From: Streptomyces lunaelactis
Lineage (GTDB): Bacteria; Actinomycetota; Actinomycetes; Streptomycetales; Streptomycetaceae
Assembly: GCF_003054555.1 (NCBI RefSeq)
Contig: NZ_CP026304.1
Span: 6,820,001 to 6,884,000 of the forward strand
DNA length: 64,000 bases
Reading direction: 5' to 3'
Shown one piece after another: positions 19,575 through 27,987 of the stretch (the stretch's first letter is position 1; each line of letters starts with the position of its first letter). Under the pieces are notes generated by a model. It made no database searches, was not told where the DNA came from, and worked only from the letters and a program-made list of their open reading frames with translations. A program made the translations under genes and the position numbers.

Positions 19575-20714
19575 GTGCGAATGTCCAGACGTCAGACCCT
19601 GCAGGCAGGGGCCCTCGCCGCCGTCGGCGTGGCGCTGAGTGCGTGCAGAGCCCAGGACGGCAGTCGGCCCGCGCAGGGCAGAGGAAATGCTGCTCCCGTG
19701 GGGGCGACGCCGGCCGGTGGATGGCGGATGCCCGACGAGGCGCACCCTCACGAGCTGACCTACATGTCATGGCCCACCCGGCAGATCTGGAAGTCGGACA
19801 TCTACGGCGTGCGTGAGGACGTCGCGCGGATCGCGCGGACGATTGCCGAGTTCGAGCCGGTGGTCCTCCTGGCCAATGCCCAGGATGTGAAGGCAGCTCG
19901 GAAGGCCTGCGGCTCCGGGGTGGAGGTCGTACCGATTCCGGTGGACGACCTGTGGATGCGCGACATCGGGCCGACTTTCGTGCTCGGACCCGATGGCATC
20001 GCCGGAGTCGACCTCAACTTCAACGGCTGGGGTAACAAGCAGATCCGCGGCCGCGACAGTCGGGTCGCACAGGCAATCCTGGACGACGAGCACATCACCA
20101 GGATCAAGGCGCCGATCATCGGCGAGGGCGGCGCTGTCGAGGTCGACGGGAAGGGCACCCTGTTGGCGACCGAGAGTTCTCTGGTCAACGGGAATCGCAA
20201 TCCCGGCACATCACGCGACGACATCGAGCAGGTGCTCAAGGCCCTGTTCGGCATCACCACGGTGATCTGGGTGGACGGCGTCAGGGGCGAGGACATCACG
20301 GACTACCACATCGATGCGCTGGCGCGGTTTTCCGAACCTGGCGTCGTGGTCATGAGCACACCGGACGAGGAGGCCCCCCGGGACGTCTGGACCGGCGCCT
20401 ACGACCAGGCGCGGAAGGTCCTGGACAGGGCCGTGGATGCCCGGGGCAAACGGCTCGAAGTCGTCGAGCTGCCCGAACCGGTCGACATCGGCCGCCGCGG
20501 GGACGGATTCCTGGCGTGCTACGTGAACTACTACGTGGTCAACGGTGCGGTCATCATGCCCGGCTTCGGCGACAAGAAGGCCGACAGTCATGCCGCGTCC
20601 ATCGTGCGCGATTTGTACCCGGGGCGGAAGGTCGTGCAACTGCCCGTCGACACCCTCGGCGAGGGCGGGGGCGGCATCCACTGCTCCACCCAGCAACTCC
20701 CCAGGACCACCTGA
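19575..20714 (+). CDS. Agmatine deiminase-family Tat lipoprotein
   Basis: 379 residues of the guanidino-group-modifying superfamily (peptidyl-arginine/agmatine deiminase). Conserved active-site pieces are DDLWMRDIGPTFV, GEGGAVEVDGKGT, DYHIDALARF and the nucleophile Cys370 in GGGIHCSTQQLPR. The N-terminus carries a twin-arginine motif (SRRQTLQ) and a lipobox (LSAC near residue 24), so the enzyme should be exported folded and anchored outside. GTG 19575 has GGGGG upstream; ATG 19581 is the alternative. It would hydrolyse extracellular agmatine to N-carbamoylputrescine plus ammonia, or a related guanidine. Divergent TetR control is likely. Confidence 0.88.
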   Translation: MRMSRRQTLQAGALAAVGVALSACRAQDGSRPAQGRGNAAPVGATPAGGWRMPDEAHPHELTYMSWPTRQIWKSDIYGVREDVARIARTIAEFEPVVLLANAQDVKAARKACGSGVEVVPIPVDDLWMRDIGPTFVLGPDGIAGVDLNFNGWGNKQIRGRDSRVAQAILDDEHITRIKAPIIGEGGAVEVDGKGTLLATESSLVNGNRNPGTSRDDIEQVLKALFGITTVIWVDGVRGEDITDYHIDALARFSEPGVVVMSTPDEEAPRDVWTGAYDQARKVLDRAVDARGKRLEVVELPEPVDIGRRGDGFLACYVNYYVVNGAVIMPGFGDKKADSHAASIVRDLYPGRKVVQLPVDTLGEGGGGIHCSTQQLPRTT

Positions 20715-20823
20715 AGATATCGCGGGCTGCACATCCATAGCCTCGTGACGCAGACCCTGTTGCTACGGGGAAGTCCAGGAGGCGGTAGAGGGGCGGACTC
20801 AGCGCCGTAACAGGCACTGGGCC

Positions 20824-20925
20824 TCAAACGGTGACCGCCTTTGGCGCCTTCAACGGCCGACTGTCCGCCGGACCGTGGTGAGCCTCGTAAAATGCCGTCA
20901 GCAGGGTGTCCAGGTCATTCGTCAC
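20824..20925 (-). pseudogene. N-terminal relic of an IS transposase
   Basis: A GTG at 20925 opens TNDLDTLLTAFYE, resembling the N-terminus of a common Streptomyces transposase type (DLDTLLTALY), then diverges to a stop at about 20824. Overlapping the start is an 11-bp inverted repeat (20902-20912 with 20936-20946, CAGGGTGTCCA). The rest of the 358-bp gap 20715-21073 shows no gene. Assignment rests on about 13 residues. Confidence 0.4.
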
Positions 20926-21073
20926 AGAACGATCTTGGACACCCTGTCTGTGTGCCCAACCACCACCCCAGACACAGGACTTGACCGTCCCGGAATGAGT
21001 TCACCCCGACTCCCACTCACGGCAGCTGGTGACCTCATCGCACCGTCAACTCGAACCGTCCGAAGGATCTCCC

Positions 21074-21934
21074 TTGACCATCCCCGCCCCACCCGACCAG
21101 CCCAATCCCGCAGACCACAAGCCGGCCGGCCAGGACCCCTGGGGTCCGCCCCCGTCCGGGCCGGCCCTTGCGCACTTTCCGCCGCACCCGATGCTGCCCG
21201 CCCCAGTGGCCCCCGTGAGCAACGGCATGGGCATCACCGCCCTTGTGCTCGGCATCACCGGTGTGGTCCTCGGCCTGGTGATCTTCCTGTTCTGGATGTC
21301 CTGGCTGCCGGCGCTGCTGGCCGTAGTCTTCGGCTTCATCGGTCTGAGCCAGGTACGCAAAGGGCTGGCGAACAACAGGGCCATGGCTCTGACCGGCGCC
21401 ATCCTGGGCATAGTGGGTCTGCTGATCGCCGTCGGCGGCGGCGTGTTCGCCGTCACCATGGTCAAGCGCTCCGCCGACGACACCCGCGCGAAGGCCGACG
21501 AAGCGAAGGCCTCGGCCTCGTCGGCGGAGAAGGACAGGCACCTGTCCTTCGGCGAGACATACACGTACGAGAACGGCCTGAAGGTCACGGTCGCCGCGCC
21601 GCAGCCCTTCACGCCCGATGAATACGCGTACGGTCACGCCAAAGGCAACAAGGCGGTCCAGGTCACGGTCACCGTCATCAACACCAGCACCTCGCGGGTC
21701 TCGGTCAAGACGGGGCTTCCCGACGTCAACGACGCCAACGGGGCCTCCGCCGAGCTGGTGATCGATGGAAGCGGGCGACAGAAGGTCATCACCGGATACC
21801 TCCTGCCCGGCAAGGAAGCTGTCGGGAAGTACGCCTTCTCCCTCCCGCCCGACGCGGCCGGCAGGATCGAGGTGGAGTTCAGCCCCGATGCGATGCGATG
21901 GAACGACGCCTACTGGAGCGGCCCCACCAGCTGA
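21074..21934 (+). CDS. DUF4190/DUF4352-type membrane-anchored protein
   Basis: 286 residues from a TTG with AAGGA upstream; GTG 21029 is an alternative. A Pro-rich cytosolic N-terminus is followed by a DUF4190-like pair of membrane helices (GITALVLGITGVVLGLVIF and ALTGAILGIVGLLIAVGGG, with FGFIGLSQVRKG between). An Ala/Lys/Glu-rich stalk and an extracytoplasmic beta-rich DUF4352-like domain (QVTVTVINTSTSRVSV) complete it. Probably a surface protein of unknown partner. No close neighbours suggest a function. Confidence 0.78.
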   Translation: MTIPAPPDQPNPADHKPAGQDPWGPPPSGPALAHFPPHPMLPAPVAPVSNGMGITALVLGITGVVLGLVIFLFWMSWLPALLAVVFGFIGLSQVRKGLANNRAMALTGAILGIVGLLIAVGGGVFAVTMVKRSADDTRAKADEAKASASSAEKDRHLSFGETYTYENGLKVTVAAPQPFTPDEYAYGHAKGNKAVQVTVTVINTSTSRVSVKTGLPDVNDANGASAELVIDGSGRQKVITGYLLPGKEAVGKYAFSLPPDAAGRIEVEFSPDAMRWNDAYWSGPTS

Positions 21935-22101
21935 TGAAGCCGCCGGTCCGCGTTGACGGCGTGGTTCATCGGGTGGGTGCGGGGCAGTTGGCCGAGCGGG
22001 TGCCGCGAAAAAGGCGTGGTGTCCCGGCACCCCACTCCCGTACGCTCTGGATCGCAAGCAGGTACCTACGCACAGACACGGAAAGCAGGAGGTGGATTTC
22101 G

Positions 22102-22170
22102 ATGATTGCCGTCATGCAGGGCACTGCCCTCTCTCAGGACTTCATCAACACCCCTGCGGTCTCCGGCTGA
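22102..22170 (+). CDS. Short ORF with strong ribosome site upstream of rsgA
   Basis: 22 codons (MIAVMQGTALSQDFINTPAV plus two) with an exact AGGAGG nine bases before the ATG, one of the best Shine-Dalgarno sequences in the window. It ends 61 bp before the TTG of rsgA, and no hairpin or other gene lies between. It could be a leader peptide or a genuine micropeptide; nothing in the sequence identifies a function. Confidence 0.45.
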   Translation: MIAVMQGTALSQDFINTPAVSG

Positions 22171-22231
22171 CAGCCACTCGACGTCTGCGCGCTCAGTGCG
22201 CTGCCGGGGCCGCCCTTCGAAGGGTTCCCCC

Positions 22232-23467
22232 TTGTCTTTCTCTTCTTTTCAGGCGCCTTCGCACCCTCTCGCCCCGTACGGCTGGGATGAGGGCTGGGAA
22301 GCCGAATTCGCCCCGTACGAGGCGCAGGGCCTGCTGCTCGGCCGTGTCGTTCGTGTCGACCGCGGTCAGTGTGACGTGGTCACCCCAGTTGGCACTGTGC
22401 GTGCCGACACCGAGTTCGTCGTGCCCCGTGATCCGATGAAGGTCGTGTGCACGGGGGACTGGGTTGCCGTCGACCCCGAAGGCGGCGATCCGCGGTACGT
22501 ACGGACGCTGCTGCCGCGCCGTACGGCCTTTGTGCGCTCGACCTCGTCCAAGCGTTCCGAGGGACAGGTACTCGCCACCAACATCGATCACGTCGTCATC
22601 TGTGTGTCGCTCGCGGTCGAACTCGACCTCGGGCGGATCGAGCGGTTCCTCGCCCTCGCGATGTCCAGCTCAAGCGGCGATGCGCTGCTCCATGAGTCGG
22701 CACCCTCCTGGGAGAGCGGCGCGCAGCCGCTCGTCGTGCTCACCAAGTCCGACCTGGTGCCGGACGCGACCGGTCTTTCGTACCTCGTCCAGGACGTGGA
22801 GACGACCGCGCCCGGAGTGCAGGTGCTGCCCGTCAGTTCGGCGACCGGTGAGGGCGTCGATGTGCTCTCGGCGGTCGTGTCGGGTGGGACGAGCGTGCTG
22901 CTCGGGACCTCCGGCGCGGGTAAGTCGACCCTCGCCAACGCGCTGCTGGGCGAGGACGTGATGGAGGTGCAGGCCATCCGTGAGATCGACGGCAAGGGCC
23001 GGCACACCACCACGACCCGCAACCTTCTCGTTCTGCCGGGTGGGGGAGTGCTCATCGACACCCCGGGGCTGCGCGGTGTCGGGCTCTGGGACGCGGAGGC
23101 CGGCGTCGGCCAGGTCTTCTCGGAGATCGAGGAGCTCGCGGAGGAGTGCCGCTTCCACGACTGCGCGCACGAGTCGGAGCCGGGCTGCGCGGTGCTCGCC
23201 GCGATCGAGGACGGGTCGCTGGCGGAGCGGCGGCTGGAGAGCTACCGGAAACTGCTGCGGGAGAACCGGCGCATCGTCGCGAAGACGGATGCGCGGCTGC
23301 GGACGGAGATCCTGCGGGACTGGAAGCAGAAGGGGCGGAGGGCGGGCGGCGATGCGGGCGAAGCGGGCGGGTGCGGTGAAGCGGGGCTTGGGGCGGGTGA
23401 CGCCCGGGGGCGGGGTTCTTGTCGGGGCTCCGCCCCGCGCCCGCCCCTCAATCGCCGGCGGGGCTGA
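22232..23467 (+). CDS. rsgA: Ribosome small-subunit GTPase A
   Basis: 411 residues from TTG 22232 (GAAGGG upstream). An OB-fold N-domain precedes a circularly permuted GTPase with motifs in the order G4 TKSD (171-174), G5 SSATGEG, G1 GTSGAGKST (225-233) and G3 DTPG (276-279). A zinc-binding segment CRFHDCAHESEPGC follows. It assists late 30S maturation in the cytoplasm. The last 35 or so residues are low-complexity Gly/Ala/Arg, and the final 20 and the stop are read through a REP-like intergenic repeat, so the native end may originally have been near residue 380. Confidence 0.93.
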   Translation: MSFSSFQAPSHPLAPYGWDEGWEAEFAPYEAQGLLLGRVVRVDRGQCDVVTPVGTVRADTEFVVPRDPMKVVCTGDWVAVDPEGGDPRYVRTLLPRRTAFVRSTSSKRSEGQVLATNIDHVVICVSLAVELDLGRIERFLALAMSSSSGDALLHESAPSWESGAQPLVVLTKSDLVPDATGLSYLVQDVETTAPGVQVLPVSSATGEGVDVLSAVVSGGTSVLLGTSGAGKSTLANALLGEDVMEVQAIREIDGKGRHTTTTRNLLVLPGGGVLIDTPGLRGVGLWDAEAGVGQVFSEIEELAEECRFHDCAHESEPGCAVLAAIEDGSLAERRLESYRKLLRENRRIVAKTDARLRTEILRDWKQKGRRAGGDAGEAGGCGEAGLGAGDARGRGSCRGSAPRPPLNRRRG

Positions 23468-23470
23468 AAT
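23390..23470. repeat. REP-like GC-rich intergenic repeat overlapping the rsgA end
   Basis: GGGGCTCCGCCCCG palindrome followed by CGCCCCTCAATCGCCGGCGG, a sequence type scattered between genes across Streptomyces. Here it is translated as the tail of RsgA and supplies the TGA. It can fold into one or more hairpins and may also terminate transcription. Confidence 0.6.
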
Positions 23471-23492
23471 GGGCGCCGCCCGGGCTCAATGT

Positions 23493-23858
23493 CTACTCCA
23501 GGCCCCAGCTGTGGATCTTCTTCGGGTGGATGCGGATCAGCTCCTCGCTGAAGTGCGGGCCCAGCTCGTGCGGGCCCGTCAGCAGTTCCGCCTCGCCGCG
23601 GATGTCCACGCCCCGTACCTTCCACGGGCGGTAGCTCACGATGTCGTCGATCACCAGCGCCACCTTCGGATTAGCCTGCAGGTTGCGCCATTTCTTCGTC
23701 GTGCCCAGGGCGTAGCCGCCGACCAGGATCGTCCCGTCGTCCTGCGGGAAGAAGCCGACAGGGTTCGCCTGCGGCTGGCCCTTCGGGTCGACGGTCGCCA
23801 GTCGTCCCAGGCGCTGGGACCTGAGGTACGCGCGCTCGGCCTCGTTGAATTCGGTCAT
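23493..23858 (-). CDS. PPOX-class F420-dependent oxidoreductase
   Basis: 121 residues from ATG 23858; the longer frame is unlikely. Split-barrel flavin/deazaflavin fold with LGRLATVDPKGQPQANPVGF and KKWRNLQANPKVALVIDD, the pattern of actinobacterial F420-binding PPOX proteins. The usual substrate is unknown; cytosolic. Converges with rsgA across the REP-like repeat. About 80 bp upstream on the same strand is a glycosidase relic. Confidence 0.85.
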   Translation of the reverse strand: MTEFNEAERAYLRSQRLGRLATVDPKGQPQANPVGFFPQDDGTILVGGYALGTTKKWRNLQANPKVALVIDDIVSYRPWKVRGVDIRGEAELLTGPHELGPHFSEELIRIHPKKIHSWGLE

Positions 23859-23936
23859 GAACGCAGCCTCACACGCGTACCTCCGCTTCCGCATCGGGTG
23901 CTGGACCGAAACCGGTCCCAGGCCCTGTCCGGTCGA

Positions 23937-24250
23937 TCAGGCGGGCAGACCCCACGCCGGGGCCGGCGCGTTCGCCACGACTGGGCGGATCCGCAGGTCC
24001 GGGCGGTCGCCCCGCGCCGTGATCAGGGCCGACTCGCCCTTCCGCAGACGTACCCAGCGGACCCGGCCCCCCTCCCGTACCGCACTGAGCAGAAACGCCC
24101 CCTGTGTACGGAAGTTGTGGACGACCAGGTCGGCCCACGCGGCCGGCACCGCCGGGAAGACACTGACCGTCCCGCCCCACGACTGGCAGAGCATGTCGTG
24201 CAGCGACTGGGCCGCCGAGAGCGTGGCGTGAAGGGGCTCATCGCTCGGGA
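23937..24250 (-). pseudogene. C-terminal relic of a glycoside hydrolase (GH95-like)
   Basis: The last 100 or so codons of a larger enzyme: HATLSAAQSLHDMLCQSW, GGTVSVFPAVPAAWADLVV, HNFRTQGAFLLSAVREGGR and RVRWVRLRKGES are typical of the C-terminal beta-domain of GH95-like alpha-fucosidases and related secreted hydrolases. The catalytic (alpha/alpha)6 domain is absent, and the 5' end abuts the DUF456 gene. It has a normal stop, so the gene was truncated from the 5' side. Confidence 0.65.
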
Positions 24251-24265
24251 GGTCAGGGCGCGCCG

Positions 24266-24775
24266 TCAGCCCCAGAACACCGCGCCCAGCCACGCCCCCA
24301 CGACCAGCAGGCACCCGAAGAGCTCCACCAGCACACTCGTCCCCACCGCCCGCATCACCGCCCTGGTCGAGGTCACCGCCGGGCCGTGCCCGCCGAGCCG
24401 GTGCCGTTCGGAACCGTAGATCCCCCCGATGAATCCGGGTATCGCGCCCAGCACGGGCAGCAGGAAGAAGCCGACCAGTGCCCCCGCACCCGCGAACACC
24501 GCCATCCGCCGGGTGACCCCCACCCCTCGCACCCGGCGTGGCGGCAGCAGCCACACCACGGCCTGGTTGACCAGCAGCACCACGGTCGAGCCCACCAGCA
24601 GCACCCAGGCCAGCCCCGACTGCACATGCATCGACCACCACAGCATCGCGGCCCAGACCAGCCACGGCCCCGGCACGCCGGGCAGCAGCACCCCGACCAG
24701 GCCCAGCAGCATCACCAGGCCGACCATCAGGAGCTGCCATGCGCCCATCTGCCCAGCGTGCAGGATCCTGATCAT
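24266..24775 (-). CDS. DUF456 membrane protein
   Basis: 169 residues with four to five membrane helices and the DUF456 pattern of Gly-rich helices (LLGLVGVLLPGVPGPWLVWA early, LGAIPGFIGGIYG late). The ATG at 24775 overlaps the TGA of the regulator (ATGA), giving translational coupling; an internal ATG at 24748 is possible. Function of the family is unknown. Confidence 0.85.
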   Translation of the reverse strand: MIRILHAGQMGAWQLLMVGLVMLLGLVGVLLPGVPGPWLVWAAMLWWSMHVQSGLAWVLLVGSTVVLLVNQAVVWLLPPRRVRGVGVTRRMAVFAGAGALVGFFLLPVLGAIPGFIGGIYGSERHRLGGHGPAVTSTRAVMRAVGTSVLVELFGCLLVVGAWLGAVFWG

Positions 24776-25761
24776 TCCCGCAGGTCGCGAGCCACCCAGC
24801 CCTTCGCGTACGCATGCCAGCCGAGCTGCAGCCGGGTCGTCACACCGGTCAGCTCCATCAGCCCCTTCACCCTGCGCTGAACCGTCCGCAGCCCCAGATC
24901 CAGCTGCTTGGCCACGCTCGCGTCCGTCATCCCGGCGAGCAGCAGCGAAAGGATCTCCAGATCCGTCGCGTCGGGACCCGGTGCCGCCTCCTCGGAGATC
25001 CCGCCCGCGCCGAGCCGCAGGGGCAGAGCCTCCCGCCACACCGCCTCGAACAGGCCCATCAGCGACTCCAGCAGCCCGCTCGCATGGACCACGAGGGCCG
25101 CCGGCTCCGCGCCCCGGCCCGTCAGCGGCACCATCGCGAGGGTGCGGTCGGCGACGACGAGCTTGGTCGGCACCCGGTCCACCACCCGTACCTCCTCGTT
25201 GCGGCCCAGCGCCGCGCTCAGCTCGGCTATCCCGGCGGGCAGCGAGAACACCGAGCGCTCGACCACCACGCGGTAGGCGACCCCGCGCGTCGCCGCCTTC
25301 TCCTCCGCCTCGTTGTCCGTCCCGGTGACCACGACCGGATTGCCGGTGACCAGGGCGCAGACCTCCTCCGTCGCGCCCAGCTGCAGCTGTACGAAACGGT
25401 GCGCGACCGCGCTTGCGCCCGTCACCACCTCCACCAGATCGTGCACGGCCGGCTCGGCGGCGTCCGCCCGGTACTCCTCCGCCAGCAGCGCGGCAGCCAG
25501 CTCCGCCTGATCCAGCTCGTGCCGCTGCTGGGTCAGCAGCGCGCCCAGCGCCACACCGGGCGGCGCCGCCACCCAGCGTCCGGTGCGGGCCGAGGACTGC
25601 GCGGCGAGACCTTGCTGCTCCAGCCGCCGCAGCGCGCGCTCCGTATCCGTCTCCGGCAGCGCGAGACGGTGCGCGAGATCCGTGACCTCCGCCGCCCCCA
25701 GCGCGACGAGCGCGCGGTACGCCGACTCCTGGCGCTCATCGAGACCTATTGCTCCCAGCAC
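24772..25761 (-). CDS. TrmB/LuxR-type transcriptional regulator
   Basis: 329 residues from GTG 25761, supported by GGGGAGGGG upstream; the much longer open frame is not coding. An N-terminal TrmB-like winged helix (about 8-60, YRALVALGAAEVTDLAHRLA) and a middle sensor region precede a C-terminal LuxR-type HTH (about 268-325, ILSLLLAGMTDASVAKQLDL then RTVQRRVKGLMELTGV). This two-HTH architecture is frequent in Streptomyces. It is coupled to DUF456, which may be a target or accessory. The 510 bp upstream (25762-26271) hold its promoter, a protease-like relic and a hairpin. Confidence 0.85.
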   Translation of the reverse strand: MLGAIGLDERQESAYRALVALGAAEVTDLAHRLALPETDTERALRRLEQQGLAAQSSARTGRWVAAPPGVALGALLTQQRHELDQAELAAALLAEEYRADAAEPAVHDLVEVVTGASAVAHRFVQLQLGATEEVCALVTGNPVVVTGTDNEAEEKAATRGVAYRVVVERSVFSLPAGIAELSAALGRNEEVRVVDRVPTKLVVADRTLAMVPLTGRGAEPAALVVHASGLLESLMGLFEAVWREALPLRLGAGGISEEAAPGPDATDLEILSLLLAGMTDASVAKQLDLGLRTVQRRVKGLMELTGVTTRLQLGWHAYAKGWVARDLRE

Positions 25762-26049
25762 CTGACCCCACCCCTCCCCGGACGTGCACGTCTTCGGCCG
25801 CAGTGGCGGAAAAAGGCCACGGCGTATTACCGCCTCGTACATCATCCCTGCACCACCCGTACCTCTGCCAATGTGGCGCCACTGCAGAACCAACAACCTC
25901 CGGCGACAGCCCATTTCGCGCCTTTTTGTTGCCTTCTGGCGGTCCGGTTTCGGCTGAGCCGGATACGGCTGAGATGGGTTCAGATGGGGAGAGCGATGCG
26001 CCCGGCAACGCGTACGGCACTGGGGACGGCGACCGCCGGCCGGCAGCGA

Positions 26050-26148
26050 CGCGCGGCGGGCAAGCCGGTCGCCCTGAAGACCGAACTGACGGACGCCAAC
26101 GGCAATTCCGTCACCCAGCTCGTGGCCGGCGCATACGCCGTGCGCTGA
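26050..26148 (+). pseudogene. Possible C-terminal relic of a secreted S8 peptidase
   Basis: A short frame ending PVALKTELTDANGNSVTQLV then AGAYAVR-stop resembles the P-domain-like C-terminus of Streptomyces subtilisin-type proteases (T-D-x-x-G-N-S-V-T-Q pattern). Nothing upstream is recognisable, and a strong hairpin follows 10 bp after the stop, as expected for a real gene end. The assignment rests on about 25 residues. Confidence 0.4.
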
Positions 26149-26158
26149 CCACGAAACA

Positions 26159-26204
26159 GTCCGCCGGGCGTCCTTCCCGTGGGGGGTTGGGCCGCCCGGC
26201 GGAC
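26159..26204 (+). terminator. Hairpin terminator
   Basis: Perfect 12-bp arms (GTCCGCCGGGCG and complement), a 22-nt loop, and a downstream CATTTTT tract. It lies directly after the protease-like relic and ahead of the PP2C-like gene. Confidence 0.7.
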
Positions 26205-26271
26205 CACTTGCTTCATTTTTCTTTTCGGGATGCCCCGTTTTCGCACGGCCCGCGCGGTGGACAATAAGGGC

Positions 26272-27756
26272 ATGAGTCAGCAGGGGGAGAGGCCCGCCAC
26301 CGAGGACGAATGGTGGAACCGGCTGTACGAGGAGTCCGCGCCGGACACGGGTCCCGCGGCGAGCGCGGGCGACACACTGGACGACCACTTCGACTCCGCG
26401 ACGGATGCGGTGGCCGCCGGGAATCCGCCGGAGCCGCCGGACCCGGGACGCCCACGGGCCTGGTGGGAGAGGCACCCCACGGCCGCCACCGAGCGGGCCA
26501 CCCCGGCCCGCCCACCGACCCCGCCACGCCGGAGCGCACGGTGGGAACCACCGCCCGAGCCGCCCCGCCCCGAGGGGCCGCCCGCGCAAGTACCGGTCCC
26601 GGACGGGCACTTCGACGACGCGCCTGGCGCTGCCGCGCCGGAACCCCCTCCGGTACCGGGTGCGGCGCCGGTCGCCGCACCCGAAACCGGGCCGGTACCG
26701 CCCCTCGCCGCCGCGGAGCCGCCGCCCGCGCCCGTACCGCCTCAAGTCCCCACCGAACCACCGCCCCCGATCCCTCGCCCCCACGTCGCGTACGTCGGCG
26801 GCGGGCCGCCCACCTATGACGCCGAGCCCACCGCGCTGCCCGTCGCCCAGCCGCACGAGCTGGACGCGCTCATCGCCGACACCGTGCTCGACGGGGCCCG
26901 CTACGGGACGTACACGCTGCGCGCGGCCTCCGTGCGCGGGGACTCCGCCCGCTACCGGGGCGAGCCGCGCCGCGACGCGCTGCTCACCGCGCGCTTCGGC
27001 AACGGCGAGGCCGCGCTCGTCCTGGTCGCCGTGGCCAGCGGCGCCCGGGCCGCGGAAGGCGCGCATCTGGCCGCCGCCGACGCCTGCCGCTGGATCGGCG
27101 GGGCCGTCGGCCGCAGCCACGCCCGGCTCTCCGAGGACATAAGGGCGGGCCGCCGGGGCGACCTCAAATCAGGACTGCACCGGCTCACCGACCGCAGCTT
27201 CGGCAAACTGCGGGCCCACGCCGCCGAGCTCGACGTGGAGCCGGAGGAGTACACCGCGAACCTCCGGTGCCTGCTGCTCTCCGCCGACCCCGACTGCCGC
27301 ACCCGCGTGTTCTTCGGTGTCGGCGGCGGCGGTCTCTTCCGCCTCCGCGACGGCGCCTGGCAGGACATCGACCCGCTGGTCCCCGAGCCCGCGGCCGTCA
27401 CCGGCGCCCCTGTCGTCGGCTTCGGCTCCCCGAATTCCGAGACCCCCGAGGGCGACCGGCTCACCATGGACCTGGGGATCGCGACGGCCCCCTCGCCGTA
27501 CATCGAGGCCCCGCCCCCGCCACCGGCCGAACCATTCCGCTTCCGCGCCTCCGTGGCCCGCCCCGGCGACACCCTGCTGCTGTGCAGCAGCGGCCTGGCC
27601 GAGCCGCTGCGGGGTGAGGCCGCGCTCGCCGAAGAGCTCGCCGAGCGCTGGGCCACCGCCGAGCCCCCCGGCCTGGCCGCGTTCCTCGCCGACACCCAGC
27701 TGCGGGTGAAGGGATACGCCGACGACCGTACGGCTGTCGCGGTCTGGGAGGCGTAA
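26272..27756 (+). CDS. Pro-rich protein with PP2C-like domain
   Basis: 494 residues from ATG 26272. The first 185 residues are disordered and dominated by Pro/Glu/Ala. The rest is a PP2C-fold domain (PP2C_2 type) with GEPRRDALL, AAEGAHLAAADACRWIGGAV and a C-terminal GYADDRTAVAVWE, where the DD matches the metal-binding aspartates. The usual early DGxG signature is replaced by ASGARAAE, so metal site 1 looks incomplete and activity is doubtful. Probably a signalling protein; the Pro-rich tail may bind partners. The HATPase gene downstream suggests a phosphatase/anti-sigma pairing. Confidence 0.75.
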   Translation: MSQQGERPATEDEWWNRLYEESAPDTGPAASAGDTLDDHFDSATDAVAAGNPPEPPDPGRPRAWWERHPTAATERATPARPPTPPRRSARWEPPPEPPRPEGPPAQVPVPDGHFDDAPGAAAPEPPPVPGAAPVAAPETGPVPPLAAAEPPPAPVPPQVPTEPPPPIPRPHVAYVGGGPPTYDAEPTALPVAQPHELDALIADTVLDGARYGTYTLRAASVRGDSARYRGEPRRDALLTARFGNGEAALVLVAVASGARAAEGAHLAAADACRWIGGAVGRSHARLSEDIRAGRRGDLKSGLHRLTDRSFGKLRAHAAELDVEPEEYTANLRCLLLSADPDCRTRVFFGVGGGGLFRLRDGAWQDIDPLVPEPAAVTGAPVVGFGSPNSETPEGDRLTMDLGIATAPSPYIEAPPPPPAEPFRFRASVARPGDTLLLCSSGLAEPLRGEAALAEELAERWATAEPPGLAAFLADTQLRVKGYADDRTAVAVWEA

Positions 27757-27987
27757 CCGCGCCCGCCGCGAGCAGGATCGTGCTGGGCGGGGGCGTGGGC
27801 CGCATGGTTCAGATGGCCCGATCCAATCTGCGGAATGTGCCGAGGCCGTGAAGTCCCGGACTTTGTCCGGTTGATGAATGGACATGAGTGGCATGGCCCG
27901 CGTGGGGCATGCATCTCGTGAACACGTTCGAGGGAAGGATCGTTCCGGGGATTCGGGAGAAGGGTTCGTTTCGACGTGCGGGTGGGG

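Noticed and set aside
22106..22231. The in-frame N-terminal extension of rsgA from 22106
   Set aside because: It overlaps the strongly initiated short ORF and lacks a ribosome site; the TTG at 22232 with GAAGGG fits RsgA homologues better.
25762..27120. The very long N-terminal extension of the LuxR-type regulator
   Set aside because: It runs antisense through the PP2C-like gene; the GTG at 25761 has a strong ribosome site and begins the HTH domain.
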